Source: Gammaproteobacteria bacterium
GTDB lineage: Bacteria > Pseudomonadota > Gammaproteobacteria > Nitrococcales > Nitrococcaceae
NCBI GenBank assembly: GCA_030433275.1
Contig: JAUILK010000002.1
Span: 101,636-165,635, forward strand
Reading direction: 5' to 3'
DNA length: 64,000 bases
Part shown: positions 40,788 to 49,283 of the stretch, piece by piece
Layout: the number at the start of each line of letters is the position of its first letter
Numbering within the stretch: position 1 is the first letter of the stretch
Notes under the pieces: model-generated
Databases searched by the model: none
The model's input: only the letters and a program-made list of their open reading frames with translations
Told to the model about the DNA's origin: nothing
Made by a program: the position numbers and the translations under genes

Positions 40788-41564
40788 ATGCATATCCATG
40801 ATACCAACCATCGGCCGGTGTTATTCATCTCCGATCTCCATCTGGATCCCAGCCGTCCTGAGGTGACTGGGCTATTCATCCAATTTCTGGCGCAAAGCGC
40901 ACGGCAGGCGCAGGCGCTGTATATATTGGGTGACCTTTTCGAAACCTGGATCGGCGATGACGCTCTCGACACCGAAGATCCGGTAATCCACGCGCTAAGA
41001 GCACTCAACACCAGCGGTGTCCCAGTATACGTGATGCGGGGCAACCGCGACTTTCTGCTCAGTGAGGGCTTCAGCCAGACCACCGGCGCGTTACTCCTCG
41101 ATGATATGAGCCGTATCACGCTCGATGGAGTACAGGTATTGCTGTTGCATGGCGATACGCTGTGCACCGATGACATCGAATATCAGCGCTTTCGGGCCAT
41201 GGTCCGCGATCCGCATTGGCAGGCGGAATTCCTAGCCAAACCGCGCGCGCAACGGCTAGCCTATGCGGCCCGGGCACGCCGCGAGAGCACCGAGCACACT
41301 CGCCACACCGACGCAACCCGGCTGGACGTAAATCCGCACAGTGTCGAGCAGATCCTGCGCGAACAGGGTGCGCGCCATATGATTCACGGCCACACCCATC
41401 GGCCAGGCATACATCACTTCGAGTTCGATGGCCAACCGGCCCAGCGTATCGTGCTAGGCGACTGGTACGAGCAGGGCAGTTTCCTGCTCTGCGAGAGCGG
41501 CCACTGGCAATTGCGTCCGCTGGCACTGGACCGCAAACCCACCGAAGCCCCCCGAAGCCGCTAA
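40788..41564 (+). CDS. lpxH: UDP-2,3-diacylglucosamine hydrolase
   Basis: LpxH cleaves UDP-2,3-diacylglucosamine to lipid X in lipid A synthesis, at the inner face of the membrane. The 258-aa product has the calcineurin-like metal motifs ISDLHLD, LGDLFETWIGDD, GNRDFLL, LLHGDTLCTDD and HGHTHRP. An AAGGAG lies 12 bases before the ATG. Its stop overlaps the convergent ratA stop by three bases. It is divergent from gltX. Confidence 0.94.
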   Translation: MHIHDTNHRPVLFISDLHLDPSRPEVTGLFIQFLAQSARQAQALYILGDLFETWIGDDALDTEDPVIHALRALNTSGVPVYVMRGNRDFLLSEGFSQTTGALLLDDMSRITLDGVQVLLLHGDTLCTDDIEYQRFRAMVRDPHWQAEFLAKPRAQRLAYAARARRESTEHTRHTDATRLDVNPHSVEQILREQGARHMIHGHTHRPGIHHFEFDGQPAQRIVLGDWYEQGSFLLCESGHWQLRPLALDRKPTEAPRSR

Positions 41565-42010
41565 TAGGCCGCACCGGGAGCCCCATAGAGCTCATCTGCC
41601 CGGCGCACGAACGAATCCACTAGCGTATTGGCCACTTGATGAAACACGCGGCCAAACGCCATACCTAGTAGCCGGTTCGCGAACTCGAACTCGAGATCCA
41701 AGGCCACTTTACAAGCATTGTCTGGCAACCCGTGGAACCGCCAGAAACCGCTGAGATGCCGGAACGGCCCCTCGACCAAACGGATGTCGATCATCTTACT
41801 GGGGTGGAGCCGATTCTGGGTAGTGAAAGATTTCTCCAACCCGCTTTTGGCGACAACGATCATCGCATGCACGCAGTCCTCATCCCGCCGCAGAATTCGA
41901 CTCTCCTTGCACCAGGGAAGAAAACGGTGATACGCATCAACATCCTCTACGAGCCGAAACATAACCTCAGGCGAGTACGGCACCAGGGCCGAACGCGAAA
42001 CGAGTGTCAT
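41561..42010 (-). CDS. ratA: RatA/COQ10-type START-domain protein
   Basis: This 149-aa protein has the COQ10/START fold. In E. coli RatA affects ribosome subunit joining, while the family also binds ubiquinone. Family features are SALVPYSPEVMFRLVEDVDAYHRFLPWC and the C-terminal helix with FGRVFHQVANTLVDSFVRRA. The ATG at 42010 has GGGAAG upstream; the open frame runs 92 codons further through sequence of arginine-rich, non-protein character. ratA is often next to smpB; here a transporter gene lies between them. Confidence 0.9.
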   Translation of the reverse strand: MTLVSRSALVPYSPEVMFRLVEDVDAYHRFLPWCKESRILRRDEDCVHAMIVVAKSGLEKSFTTQNRLHPSKMIDIRLVEGPFRHLSGFWRFHGLPDNACKVALDLEFEFANRLLGMAFGRVFHQVANTLVDSFVRRADELYGAPGAAY

Positions 42011-42230
42011 AGAACTTCCCAATCCAATAAGCCAGTCCAGATGTGTAGTGCATCGCCCTATTGGGCACGTATAGCGTAAGCCCAGGTGCTCAGATGCAAA
42101 GCGCGGTTGCGCCGGCGCAATGGCGCTACCGAAAGCAAATGCAACACCGCAGGGCCGCCTGGCCTTGCGCCCAAATGGAACCCCAGGGCGGCACACGCGG
42201 GATTGACCCTCTTGACAAGGGCGATGGCCA

Positions 42231-42260
42231 CTGCCAGCGAGCGCCACCTTGCGCTGGCAG
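42231..42260. repeat. Perfect 9-bp inverted repeat between ratA and the NSS transporter gene
   Basis: CTGCCAGCG (42231-42239) and CGCTGGCAG (42252-42260) can form a strong hairpin with a 12-base loop, just beyond the stop of the transporter gene. There is no run of T on either side, so it is not a clear terminator. The rest of 42011-42295 shows no gene. Confidence 0.5.
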
Positions 42261-42295
42261 CATCCTGAGGCTCTATAAGTACCCAATAGGACGCG

Positions 42296-43702
42296 CTATA
42301 CCAGCCCCATGGCCTGGAGGAACAGCAAAACCACGGCTAAGGGCGTAACAAACCGTATCAGGACGAGCCATAAACGATAACCCCAACCGCCGCCCAGCTC
42401 GATTCGGCTGCTGTCCGCCGACATTCGCCAGCCGACGAACAGCGCAGTCAACAGCCCAGTCAGCGGCAAAAACAGCCCGGTAACAAAAAAATTCAACACA
42501 TCGAAAAAAGTTCCCCGCCCAGGAGGGGACCAGCTGCCCAACGGTTTCAGATGCGCCCAGAGATTGAACGAGAGCAGCGATAGCACTCCAACCAACCATG
42601 CCAAAACACCGACCATGCTAGCGGCGAGCGACCGCTCGACTCGCCAGCGCCTCATTACATAGGTAACCGCAGGCTCGAGCATCGAAATCGCCGAAGTCCA
42701 GATGGCCAATACCAGCATGGTGAAGAACAACGTCGCCATGAGGTGACCACCGGGAATTGTGCTGAAAGCAAGTGGCAACGTCTGGAAAATCAACCCCGGC
42801 CCCGCCGAAACGCTCAAACCCGCCTGAAAAACCACCGGGAATATCGCAAGACCAGCCAGCAACCCGGCCAGCGTATCGATCAATACCACTACCGGCGCAA
42901 CGGCCAGCAAGGATACCCGCTCCGGGGCATACGCGCCGTAGATCACCAACGCGCCCAATCCCAAGCTGAGCGAGAAAAAGGCATGCCCGAGGGCAGACAG
43001 CAAGGCGACGGCATCCAGCCGAGCAAAGTCCGGGCTGAACAGAAAATCCACGGCCCGATCAAAGCTCGGCTGGCCGTGAGCAAAGAACACCAAGATCCCG
43101 AGAATCGTCAACAACACCGGCACAAACCAGCGCACCGCCTCCTCGAGGCCGGAGCGCACCCCCCGCCCGACCACGAGGATCGTTATTGCCATAAACAAGG
43201 TATGCCACGCCAGCAGACGCTCGGGATCACCCGTGAGCTCCTGAAACAGACGCGCGGCCGCCACCGCATCAAGCTCATGGAAAGCCCCTGCAGCCGAGCG
43301 AAATACATACGCCAAGCTCCAACCGCCGACAACACTGTAGGCTGAAAGCACCAGCATGCCCGTGACGCTGCCGAGCCAGCCGATCACCGACCAACCCCCG
43401 CTTAACCCCTCTTCACGAGCAACTCGCAGCACGCCGCAAATGGGCGTACAGCGACTGCGCCGCCCAAGCATAAGCTCAGCCACCATAAGCGGCACACCCA
43501 CGGCAACCACGCAGGCGAGATAGGCCAACACGAATGCACTGCCGCCATATTGCCCCACCAAATAAGGGAATTTCCAAATATTGCCCAGCCCCATAGCCGA
43601 GCCGATGAGCGCAAGAGCAAAGACTAAAGGGGACGACCACTGGCCGGAGCGCGGTAGTGGCTTTGAGCGCAACGGCCGCGCTCGGACCAGTGATCGAAGC
43701 AT
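42296..43702 (-). CDS. Neurotransmitter:sodium symporter family transporter
   Basis: This 468-aa membrane protein has about 11-12 hydrophobic segments and the family signature SAMGLGNIWKFPYLVGQYGG in the first helix, which forms the sodium and substrate site in LeuT-type transporters. It probably imports an amino acid or related solute with sodium. The substrate cannot be read from sequence. The ATG at 43702 has GGGAG upstream; a longer frame reaches 43738. It is divergent from smpB. Confidence 0.93.
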   Translation of the reverse strand: MLRSLVRARPLRSKPLPRSGQWSSPLVFALALIGSAMGLGNIWKFPYLVGQYGGSAFVLAYLACVVAVGVPLMVAELMLGRRSRCTPICGVLRVAREEGLSGGWSVIGWLGSVTGMLVLSAYSVVGGWSLAYVFRSAAGAFHELDAVAAARLFQELTGDPERLLAWHTLFMAITILVVGRGVRSGLEEAVRWFVPVLLTILGILVFFAHGQPSFDRAVDFLFSPDFARLDAVALLSALGHAFFSLSLGLGALVIYGAYAPERVSLLAVAPVVVLIDTLAGLLAGLAIFPVVFQAGLSVSAGPGLIFQTLPLAFSTIPGGHLMATLFFTMLVLAIWTSAISMLEPAVTYVMRRWRVERSLAASMVGVLAWLVGVLSLLSFNLWAHLKPLGSWSPPGRGTFFDVLNFFVTGLFLPLTGLLTALFVGWRMSADSSRIELGGGWGYRLWLVLIRFVTPLAVVLLFLQAMGLV

Positions 43703-43795
43703 GCTTGAGTGGACTCCCTTACGCAGCGCGCCACTCAAACACTAGCGACCCTGCGAGTTGGCACTGCGGGAGGCAGCGCGGGTAGAATAGTGCGC

Positions 43796-44281
43796 GTGAG
43801 CAAACAAAATTCCAAAACCAAAACGGGCGGCAACCCTACCATCAGCGTTAACCGTCGGGCCCGACACGACTACCATCTCGAAGACACCTTCGAGGCTGGC
43901 CTCGCGTTGCACGGCTGGGAGGTAAAGGCCTTGCGTGCGGGCCGGGGAAGTTTGCAAGAGAGCTACGTCATCATCAAGGACGGCGAAGCCTGGTTGCTCG
44001 GCTGCAACATCTCACCCCTGCCGACAGCATCGACTCATATCCAACCCGATCCGATTCGCACCCGCAAACTGCTGCTACACGAGCGCGAACTCAGCCGTCT
44101 AATCGGCGCCACCGAGCAACGCGGTTACACTCTGGTGCCGCTCAACATGCACTGGAAGCGTGGCCGGGCCAAACTCGATATCGCCCTTGCCAAAGGCAAA
44201 AAGAAGTTCGACAAGCGCGCCGCCCAGAAAGAACAAGATTGGCAGCGCGAGAAGCAGCGCCTGCTCAAACATCGCCAATAA
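43796..44281 (+). CDS. smpB: SsrA-binding protein SmpB
   Basis: SmpB binds tmRNA and brings it to stalled ribosomes. The 161-aa product has [20 protein letters not shown], the motif [16 protein letters not shown] and NISPLPTAS, and ends in the basic tail [17 protein letters not shown] that enters the ribosome. The probable start is the GTG at 43796 (MSKQNSKTK in protein). Its RNA partner gene ssrA lies 3.2 kb downstream on the same strand. Confidence 0.96.
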   Translation: MSKQNSKTKTGGNPTISVNRRARHDYHLEDTFEAGLALHGWEVKALRAGRGSLQESYVIIKDGEAWLLGCNISPLPTASTHIQPDPIRTRKLLLHERELSRLIGATEQRGYTLVPLNMHWKRGRAKLDIALAKGKKKFDKRAAQKEQDWQREKQRLLKHRQ

Positions 44282-44298
44282 CTCGCCGCGTCGGGTCA

Positions 44299-45123
44299 TC
44301 AAGTGCCTGTCAGCGACTGGCTCAACTGCTGCAAAAACAGCCGCACCTCCCCGGGATTCTCCAGTGCATAGTGCGCAGTCGTGGGATGGTCATCGTCACG
44401 CACCAGAATACCGGTACCGCGGCGGCACACGATTCGAAAAGCATTCTCATCAGTCCGATCATCGCCGATATAGATCGGATGCCGCCGCCCGCTGGCATCC
44501 AACTGCGGTAAAAGCCACTCCACGGCCCTACCCTTGTCCCAATCAAGCCCCGGCTGGATCTCAATCACCTTCTTGCCCGGCGTAACCTTTAGCTGCGGGT
44601 GTACCGAAAGCACTTCTTGTACCCGGGTTTGAACTTGTGGTACATCGGCTTCTGCGACCAAGCGAAAATGCACGGCGAGAGAAGAGCGCTTCCGCTCGAG
44701 GAGCACACCGGCAATACAAGCCAAGCCTTCCCGCAAGCGCTGCTCTATCGCATCCAGCGCCGGCAGGTAAGCTTGCACGGTCTCAAGCGGATGATTCCCG
44801 CCCGGCAGGTTCTCCATATCGAAGCCATGATTGCCCACGTATACCAACCCTGGCACATCGATTAGCTCTCTCAGCACGCTCAGCTCCCGACCGCTCACTA
44901 TCGCGACCGGCATAACCGAGACCAACTCGCGCAGGATGACTCGTGTTTCGGGTGCGAGAACCGCCAATTCCGGCCGTTCCACAATGGGCGTGAGCGTGCC
45001 GTCATAGTCGAGCAGCATCAACAGCCCGTATTGCCACGTTTGCAGGAGTTGCGGCAGCGCGGCAAGCCCGGAGGGCAACTGCGCCGCCTGCCGCGGCTGG
45101 CAATCCATTTCAGCCACGGTCAC
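44299..45123 (-). CDS. otsB: Trehalose-6-phosphate phosphatase
   Basis: OtsB removes the phosphate from trehalose-6-phosphate to give trehalose, a compatible solute. The 274-aa HAD protein has LLDYDGTLTP, VSGRE, a conserved lysine in LKVTPGKKVIE and GDDRTDENAF. The start is a GTG at 45123, overlapping the small upstream reading frame; an ATG at 45108 is an alternative. It is divergent from otsA. Confidence 0.94.
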   Translation of the reverse strand: MTVAEMDCQPRQAAQLPSGLAALPQLLQTWQYGLLMLLDYDGTLTPIVERPELAVLAPETRVILRELVSVMPVAIVSGRELSVLRELIDVPGLVYVGNHGFDMENLPGGNHPLETVQAYLPALDAIEQRLREGLACIAGVLLERKRSSLAVHFRLVAEADVPQVQTRVQEVLSVHPQLKVTPGKKVIEIQPGLDWDKGRAVEWLLPQLDASGRRHPIYIGDDRTDENAFRIVCRRGTGILVRDDDHPTTAHYALENPGEVRLFLQQLSQSLTGT

Positions 45124-45373
45124 CTCGGCAACATCCAGTCAATTTTTTCTCTACACCGCGCTCAAAATAGGCCGGAGGCTCGCCCGAACCGACCGATACC
45201 AACACCAGGACAAAGCTACCAGCACGCGCAGCGCCGCCTAAGATGTGCCCGACCTCGTCATGGTTCGGGGGCAACACAGCCGTATGGCAACCCGGCCTAC
45301 GCAACGCCTGAACCAGCCGCATGTTGTCCGAAGTCGCGCGTGAGAAAAGTGGCTGAGTGTTCTTCATAGCCAT
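45110..45373 (-). CDS. Small hypothetical protein translationally coupled to otsB
   Basis: This 87-aa frame starts at an ATG with AAAGGTG upstream and ends inside the first codons of otsB (14-bp overlap). That arrangement suggests translational coupling. The sequence has a plausible mixture of helices and a hydrophobic strand (AGSFVLVLVSVGSGEPP), no signal peptide and no motif that I recognise. It may be a regulator or partner of trehalose synthesis, or a coupling leader only. Confidence 0.5.
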   Translation of the reverse strand: MAMKNTQPLFSRATSDNMRLVQALRRPGCHTAVLPPNHDEVGHILGGAARAGSFVLVLVSVGSGEPPAYFERGVEKKLTGCCRGDRG

Positions 45374-45710
45374 TCAACACCTTTCGGCCGGTCGAGCGAC
45401 CGCACCAATATCGGTCTACCCTAACGTAGATATAAAAAGTTATGGTGATTCGCGCATGAGCGCGGATGAAGTGGAGCGAAATTTATCGACAGATCAATTA
45501 TAAATGCTATGAAAGCTTTGCCGATAAAAACGTGGCACATGCACGGAAGCGTTCCCTGAAAATGGAACGCAGCCTCAACATAATGGGACTCATCCCCCCA
45601 GGCAACCCGGCGATGTCAAGTCAAAACGCGTTGCCATGATCGAACTCAACATTTCCCACCATTTTTTTGTCAGACTGTTTACGATGTGGTAATCACGCAT
45701 GAGGTGTGCT
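45374..45710. other. Divergent promoter region between the otsB unit and otsA
   Basis: About 340 bases without a gene separate the divergent trehalose genes. The middle part is AT-rich (for example around 45430-45520). Near otsA, TTGTCA (45667-45672) and TAATCA (45690-45695) are 17 bp apart and could form a weak promoter, though transcription would then start almost at the ribosome-binding site. I see no riboswitch or clear operator. Confidence 0.35.
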
Positions 45711-47288
45711 ATGGCTGCCCACGATGCAGGGACCAAACGCCGAACGCTTAGCCGCAAATCCAACGCCGCATTTGATTACGAAACCATCGCAACTCCGTCT
45801 ACACTCAGCCAACGTATCCTCATCGTCTCCAATCGACTTCCAATTATGCTGAATCGCTCCGAACGCGGTAGCTGGGAGGCGAAACCTGCGGCCGGCGGGC
45901 TGGTCACGGCACTCTGCCCTATTCTGAAAAAACGAGGCGGTTTATGGGTGGGCTGGTCCGGTGCGGCGAACGTTGAGGATACAGAACTCGCCCCTCTTCT
46001 CTATCACCTGGTGGCGAACAATAATATCCGTATGCGGGCTGTCCCCCTGAGCCACGAGGAGATCGACGGTTTCTATCGGGGTTTCTCCAACAGCATTATT
46101 TGGCCATTGTTCCACGGCAGGCTGGAAAACTGCAACTTCAACACCGCCGACTGGCACACCTACTGTCGGGTCAATCACAAATTCGCCGAAATATTAGCAA
46201 GAGAAGCGACCCCCAATGATTTTCTCTGGATTCACGACTATCATCTGATGCTGCTCGGGCGTGAGTTGAAGCGGCTGCAGATTTCGAACCGACGTGGGTT
46301 CTTTTTGCATATTCCCTTCCCACCGCTCGATCTCTTCCGCAAGTTGCCGTGGCAGCGACAGATCATCAACGGTCTGCTCGACTTCGATCTCATTGCCTTC
46401 CAAACGGATCGGGATCGGCACAATTTCCTGCACTGTGCCGAAGCCTTGACCGAGCGTTTCACGGCCACAACGAATGGCCCGCAGACGGCCCAAACGCATT
46501 TTCTAGCGCATACTGCAGCGGGTGACAAAATCTGGCGTCATGTCCAAGCCGCCACGTTGCCGATTAGCATCGACTATTCGAAAATGGCCGCAGACGCCGC
46601 CTCGGCCCCGGTATGCGACCGAGTGGCACAGCTTCGCGTCGGTCTGCAGGGGCGACGGATGATTCTGGGCGTAGATCGACTCGATTATACCAAAGGCATT
46701 TTACATCGATTGCGCGCCTTCCGCCGAACGCTCGAACGCCACACAGCGCTACACGGCCAGCTCATCTTAGTCCAACATCTCGTGCCAAGCCGCGAGAACA
46801 TTGGTGATTACGCCCAGCTGCGCCGCGATGTGGAACAGCTCGTCAGAGAAATCAATGGACAATTCAGCAAACCGGGTTGGATACCGGTTCACTACATGTA
46901 TCACAGCCTGTCCCAGGAAGACCTGCTGGCCTACTATCGCACAGCGAGCATCGCGCTGATCACCCCGCTTAAAGACGGCATGAACTTGGTCGCCAAAGAA
47001 TATTGCGCCGCCCAGGTCGACGAAGACGGCGTACTGATCCTGAGCGAACTCGCCGGCGCTGCTGCGGAATTGCAAACCGGGGCGCTGCTGGTCAACCCAC
47101 ACAATATAGAAGGTACTGCAGAGTGCATCTACCAGGCGTGCGTGATGCCAAGGGAAGAGCGGATCGAGCGGATGCGGCGATTGCGTCGAACCATCCGCAA
47201 CCATGATGTTTTTCAATGGGCGGAAGCGTTTCTCACAGCGGCCAGCCTCCAACAATCGCCCATATCAAAAACCATACAGCAGGCGTGA
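45711..47288 (+). CDS. otsA: Trehalose-6-phosphate synthase
   Basis: OtsA joins UDP-glucose (or another NDP-glucose) to glucose-6-phosphate. The 525-aa GT20 protein has VSNRLPI, the glycine motif AAGGLVTAL, WIHDYHLMLL, HIPFPP, GVDRLDYTKGI and the nucleotide-sugar site LKDGMNLVAKEY. It has about 35 extra N-terminal residues compared with E. coli. The second ATG, at 45711, has GAGGTG upstream and is preferred to the one at 45699. With otsB it makes trehalose, consistent with osmotic or desiccation stress. Confidence 0.94.
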   Translation: MAAHDAGTKRRTLSRKSNAAFDYETIATPSTLSQRILIVSNRLPIMLNRSERGSWEAKPAAGGLVTALCPILKKRGGLWVGWSGAANVEDTELAPLLYHLVANNNIRMRAVPLSHEEIDGFYRGFSNSIIWPLFHGRLENCNFNTADWHTYCRVNHKFAEILAREATPNDFLWIHDYHLMLLGRELKRLQISNRRGFFLHIPFPPLDLFRKLPWQRQIINGLLDFDLIAFQTDRDRHNFLHCAEALTERFTATTNGPQTAQTHFLAHTAAGDKIWRHVQAATLPISIDYSKMAADAASAPVCDRVAQLRVGLQGRRMILGVDRLDYTKGILHRLRAFRRTLERHTALHGQLILVQHLVPSRENIGDYAQLRRDVEQLVREINGQFSKPGWIPVHYMYHSLSQEDLLAYYRTASIALITPLKDGMNLVAKEYCAAQVDEDGVLILSELAGAAAELQTGALLVNPHNIEGTAECIYQACVMPREERIERMRRLRRTIRNHDVFQWAEAFLTAASLQQSPISKTIQQA

Positions 47289-47490
47289 CTTGGGGTGAAA
47301 ATGCAATATTGACGATCGGAGACTAACTTAAAGTACGGCGGCGGCGAGCACCGAATTCGGAACGGGCTCGAACCCGATTCCGTAGCCGATAGTCAACCTT
47401 CAAACCACCCTCCAGAGATACCTCGCGAGAAGCGAGCAACGCCCTCGCAAGGAACCTTCCCTTCTGCTAAACTTAGCCATGTCTGGTGAA

Positions 47491-47848
47491 GGGGGCGACT
47501 TGGTTTCGACGTAGGTCGCGAAACTTCAGGCGCATGTCGAGGATGTCGCTTACCTCGTAAAAAATGCGGCAAAAAAGATAGTTGCCAACGACGACAACTA
47601 CGCCCTCGCGGCCTAAATAACCGCGAGCCGCTGATTGGTGAATGCCTGTGGTTACTTCTCAGCGGGCATATTACACAGGATAGCTTTGGAGACTGCTCGG
47701 ATCTCTGAGGCGAAACCCTAACGGGCTCGCTGACCGCATTCCCTGCCTGTCGGGAGGCAGCCAGTTAAAAAAGAAAGACACGGCTAAGCATGTAGACCCT
47801 GGAGCGGAGGTCTTGCGGACGCGGGTTCGATTCCCGCCGCCTCCACCA
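47491..47848 (+). ncRNA. ssrA: Transfer-messenger RNA (tmRNA, ssrA)
   Basis: This 358-nt RNA rescues stalled ribosomes with SmpB. The 5' end GGGGGCG pairs over seven positions with CGCCTCC before the 3' CCA. The T-arm is GCGGGTTCGATTCCCGC, and the sequence before the tag matches the E. coli tmRNA pattern. The tag frame, 47584-47616, reads ANDDNYALAA then TAA; the resume codon is GCC. E. coli has ANDENYALAA, so one residue differs. The 3' end has served as an integration site: a 20-bp copy lies at 55019-55038. Confidence 0.97.
47829..47848 (+). repeat. Left attachment-site repeat at the ssrA 3' end
   Basis: The last 20 bases of ssrA recur at 55019-55038 with 17 of 20 identical, including the terminal CTCCACCA. 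A copy of a tRNA or tmRNA 3' end beyond foreign genes is the usual trace of integration by a tyrosine recombinase. Confidence 0.75.
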
Positions 47849-47884
47849 TTTTTATTAATAAAAACAATTAGTTAGAGAGATAAC

Positions 47885-47910
47885 GGCCGCTCATCAAGCG
47901 GCCTTTTCTT
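47885..47910 (+). terminator. Rho-independent terminator after ssrA
   Basis: GGCCGC and GCGGCC form a six-base stem with a seven-base loop, followed by TTTTCTT. It lies 37 bases after the tmRNA CCA. If the island was inserted at the CCA, this terminator arrived with it. Confidence 0.75.
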
Positions 47911-48122
47911 GTCCGATGTCCGCCAGTGTGCTTTCCGTTCTCGCAGTTGTTCTCTCACGTTTGCGAGGTCTCTCGCGGCCCCTATCGAGGCACCACGACG
48001 CCCCTTCTGGCATATGCAACTGACGGGTATCGCAAGCTCACGGTCCCCATCCCCTGGCCATTCCGGGCCCTTCAAAGACGGCAGCGGGTCGCTGCACTCA
48101 GGCGGCTTCAACCAGACCGAAA

Positions 48123-49247
48123 CTACGGCTTGGAAAACACCTTGTGGTTTTCGTTGAAGTCGTCGCGAAAGCTCACGATTTCGTCAACCGACACCGGCAG
48201 ATAGTTCCGGAACAGTGCGTTCCAGTTCTCCGGCGCCTCGATATTGTTGATCGCGTCCGGGCCGCCGTTGACGGTGATTGTGACCGCCCCGTCCTCGTTG
48301 GCCGTCGCGGTGCCGCTGTTGACGACGAAAGGGTCGGTCTCGACCCAGCCATCGGCGTTGTAGAACGTCAGTGACCAGTAGCCGGCATCATCGTAGCGGA
48401 GGTTGGGCGGCTCGAAGGTGACACTGGCAGGCTCGCCTCCCGCCGCACCCTCGTCGCCAGGAAGCACGACGAAGTAGAAGGCGTGCCGGGCTGGCAGACC
48501 GCCCCATCCAGCGAGATTGGTGAGCTGGTACTGCGGTTCGGAGACGTCGTCGATATCGTCGACGAAGCCCTCTTCGATCACCGCTTCCGTCGGTGCGCGA
48601 CGGATCAGGTCATTTCTCAAGATGTTGAAGCTGGCGAGATCGTACGGCACGTCGGGCTCGTAAGGCGCATCGGAGCCCGCAGTCACAGTCACGGCGTCCT
48701 GCCGCTGGCGCATTTCGTCCATCCCCACGCTCGTCCGGTCCCGTGGCTGGGTTCGCATGAACAAATAGACGTGATTGCCGTGGGTGACATCGTCGGGGCT
48801 AATCTCGACCGTGTCGCCGGGATAGGCGACGCCGATCGTGACGGAGTTTTCGTCCAGCACCTGCACCAGTTGCAGAAGGTCGTAGTCGGGAACCTCGATG
48901 GTCAGCCCCTCGCTGACATCCCAGACCCCGTAGGAATAGACAAGGTCGAAATTCGACCGGATGACGGTCTGGTCGTCGAGGTCGATTCCCTCCCGTTCGT
49001 GCCTGAACGTGTTGGGACCCGTGGTGATGGTTTCCGCCGCGAGATACTTGGCGGTTTCCGCGCGCACCACGTTCTGCATCGTCACCGGCTCCCCGCCGTC
49101 TTCGGTGAACGCGGGGCTGGATGTCAGGGCGACACCGTTCTCGCCCACTCCGGTGTCAACTGCACCGTCTTGCGCCAGAACGGGTGACGAGGCAGTTGCG
49201 AACCCCATCGCGCAGGCCAGTGTGATGCTCTGAAAAAGTCGTTTCAT
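48123..49247 (-). CDS. Secreted DUF1254/DUF1214-family protein (third in island operon)
   Basis: This 374-aa protein has a signal peptide with a cut after VLA (about residue 25). It shares the general pattern of the two longer proteins upstream: an N-terminal DUF1254-like region (TVIRSNFDLVYSYGVWDVSEG) and a C-terminal DUF1214-like region (WSLTFYNADGWVETDPF). It is probably periplasmic. No enzymatic motif is visible. The ribosome-binding site GAAAGGAAAGG is good. It is the last gene of the operon, 36 bp after the preceding one. Its shorter length and many acidic residues set it apart. I do not know the function. Confidence 0.85.
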   Translation of the reverse strand: MKRLFQSITLACAMGFATASSPVLAQDGAVDTGVGENGVALTSSPAFTEDGGEPVTMQNVVRAETAKYLAAETITTGPNTFRHEREGIDLDDQTVIRSNFDLVYSYGVWDVSEGLTIEVPDYDLLQLVQVLDENSVTIGVAYPGDTVEISPDDVTHGNHVYLFMRTQPRDRTSVGMDEMRQRQDAVTVTAGSDAPYEPDVPYDLASFNILRNDLIRRAPTEAVIEEGFVDDIDDVSEPQYQLTNLAGWGGLPARHAFYFVVLPGDEGAAGGEPASVTFEPPNLRYDDAGYWSLTFYNADGWVETDPFVVNSGTATANEDGAVTITVNGGPDAINNIEAPENWNALFRNYLPVSVDEIVSFRDDFNENHKVFSKP

Positions 49248-49283
49248 GTCCTTTCCTTTCGCGATGGTCGCCCGGCTCTGCGA

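Noticed and set aside
41561..42286. N-terminal extension of ratA by 92 codons
   Set aside because: The extra part is Arg/Gly/Cys-rich, unlike the COQ10 family, while the internal ATG at 42010 has a ribosome-binding site and matches the family start.
47872..48111. Small frames on both strands between ssrA and the DUF1254 operon
   Set aside because: No ribosome-binding site and no family. Part of one frame is the ssrA terminator read as protein.
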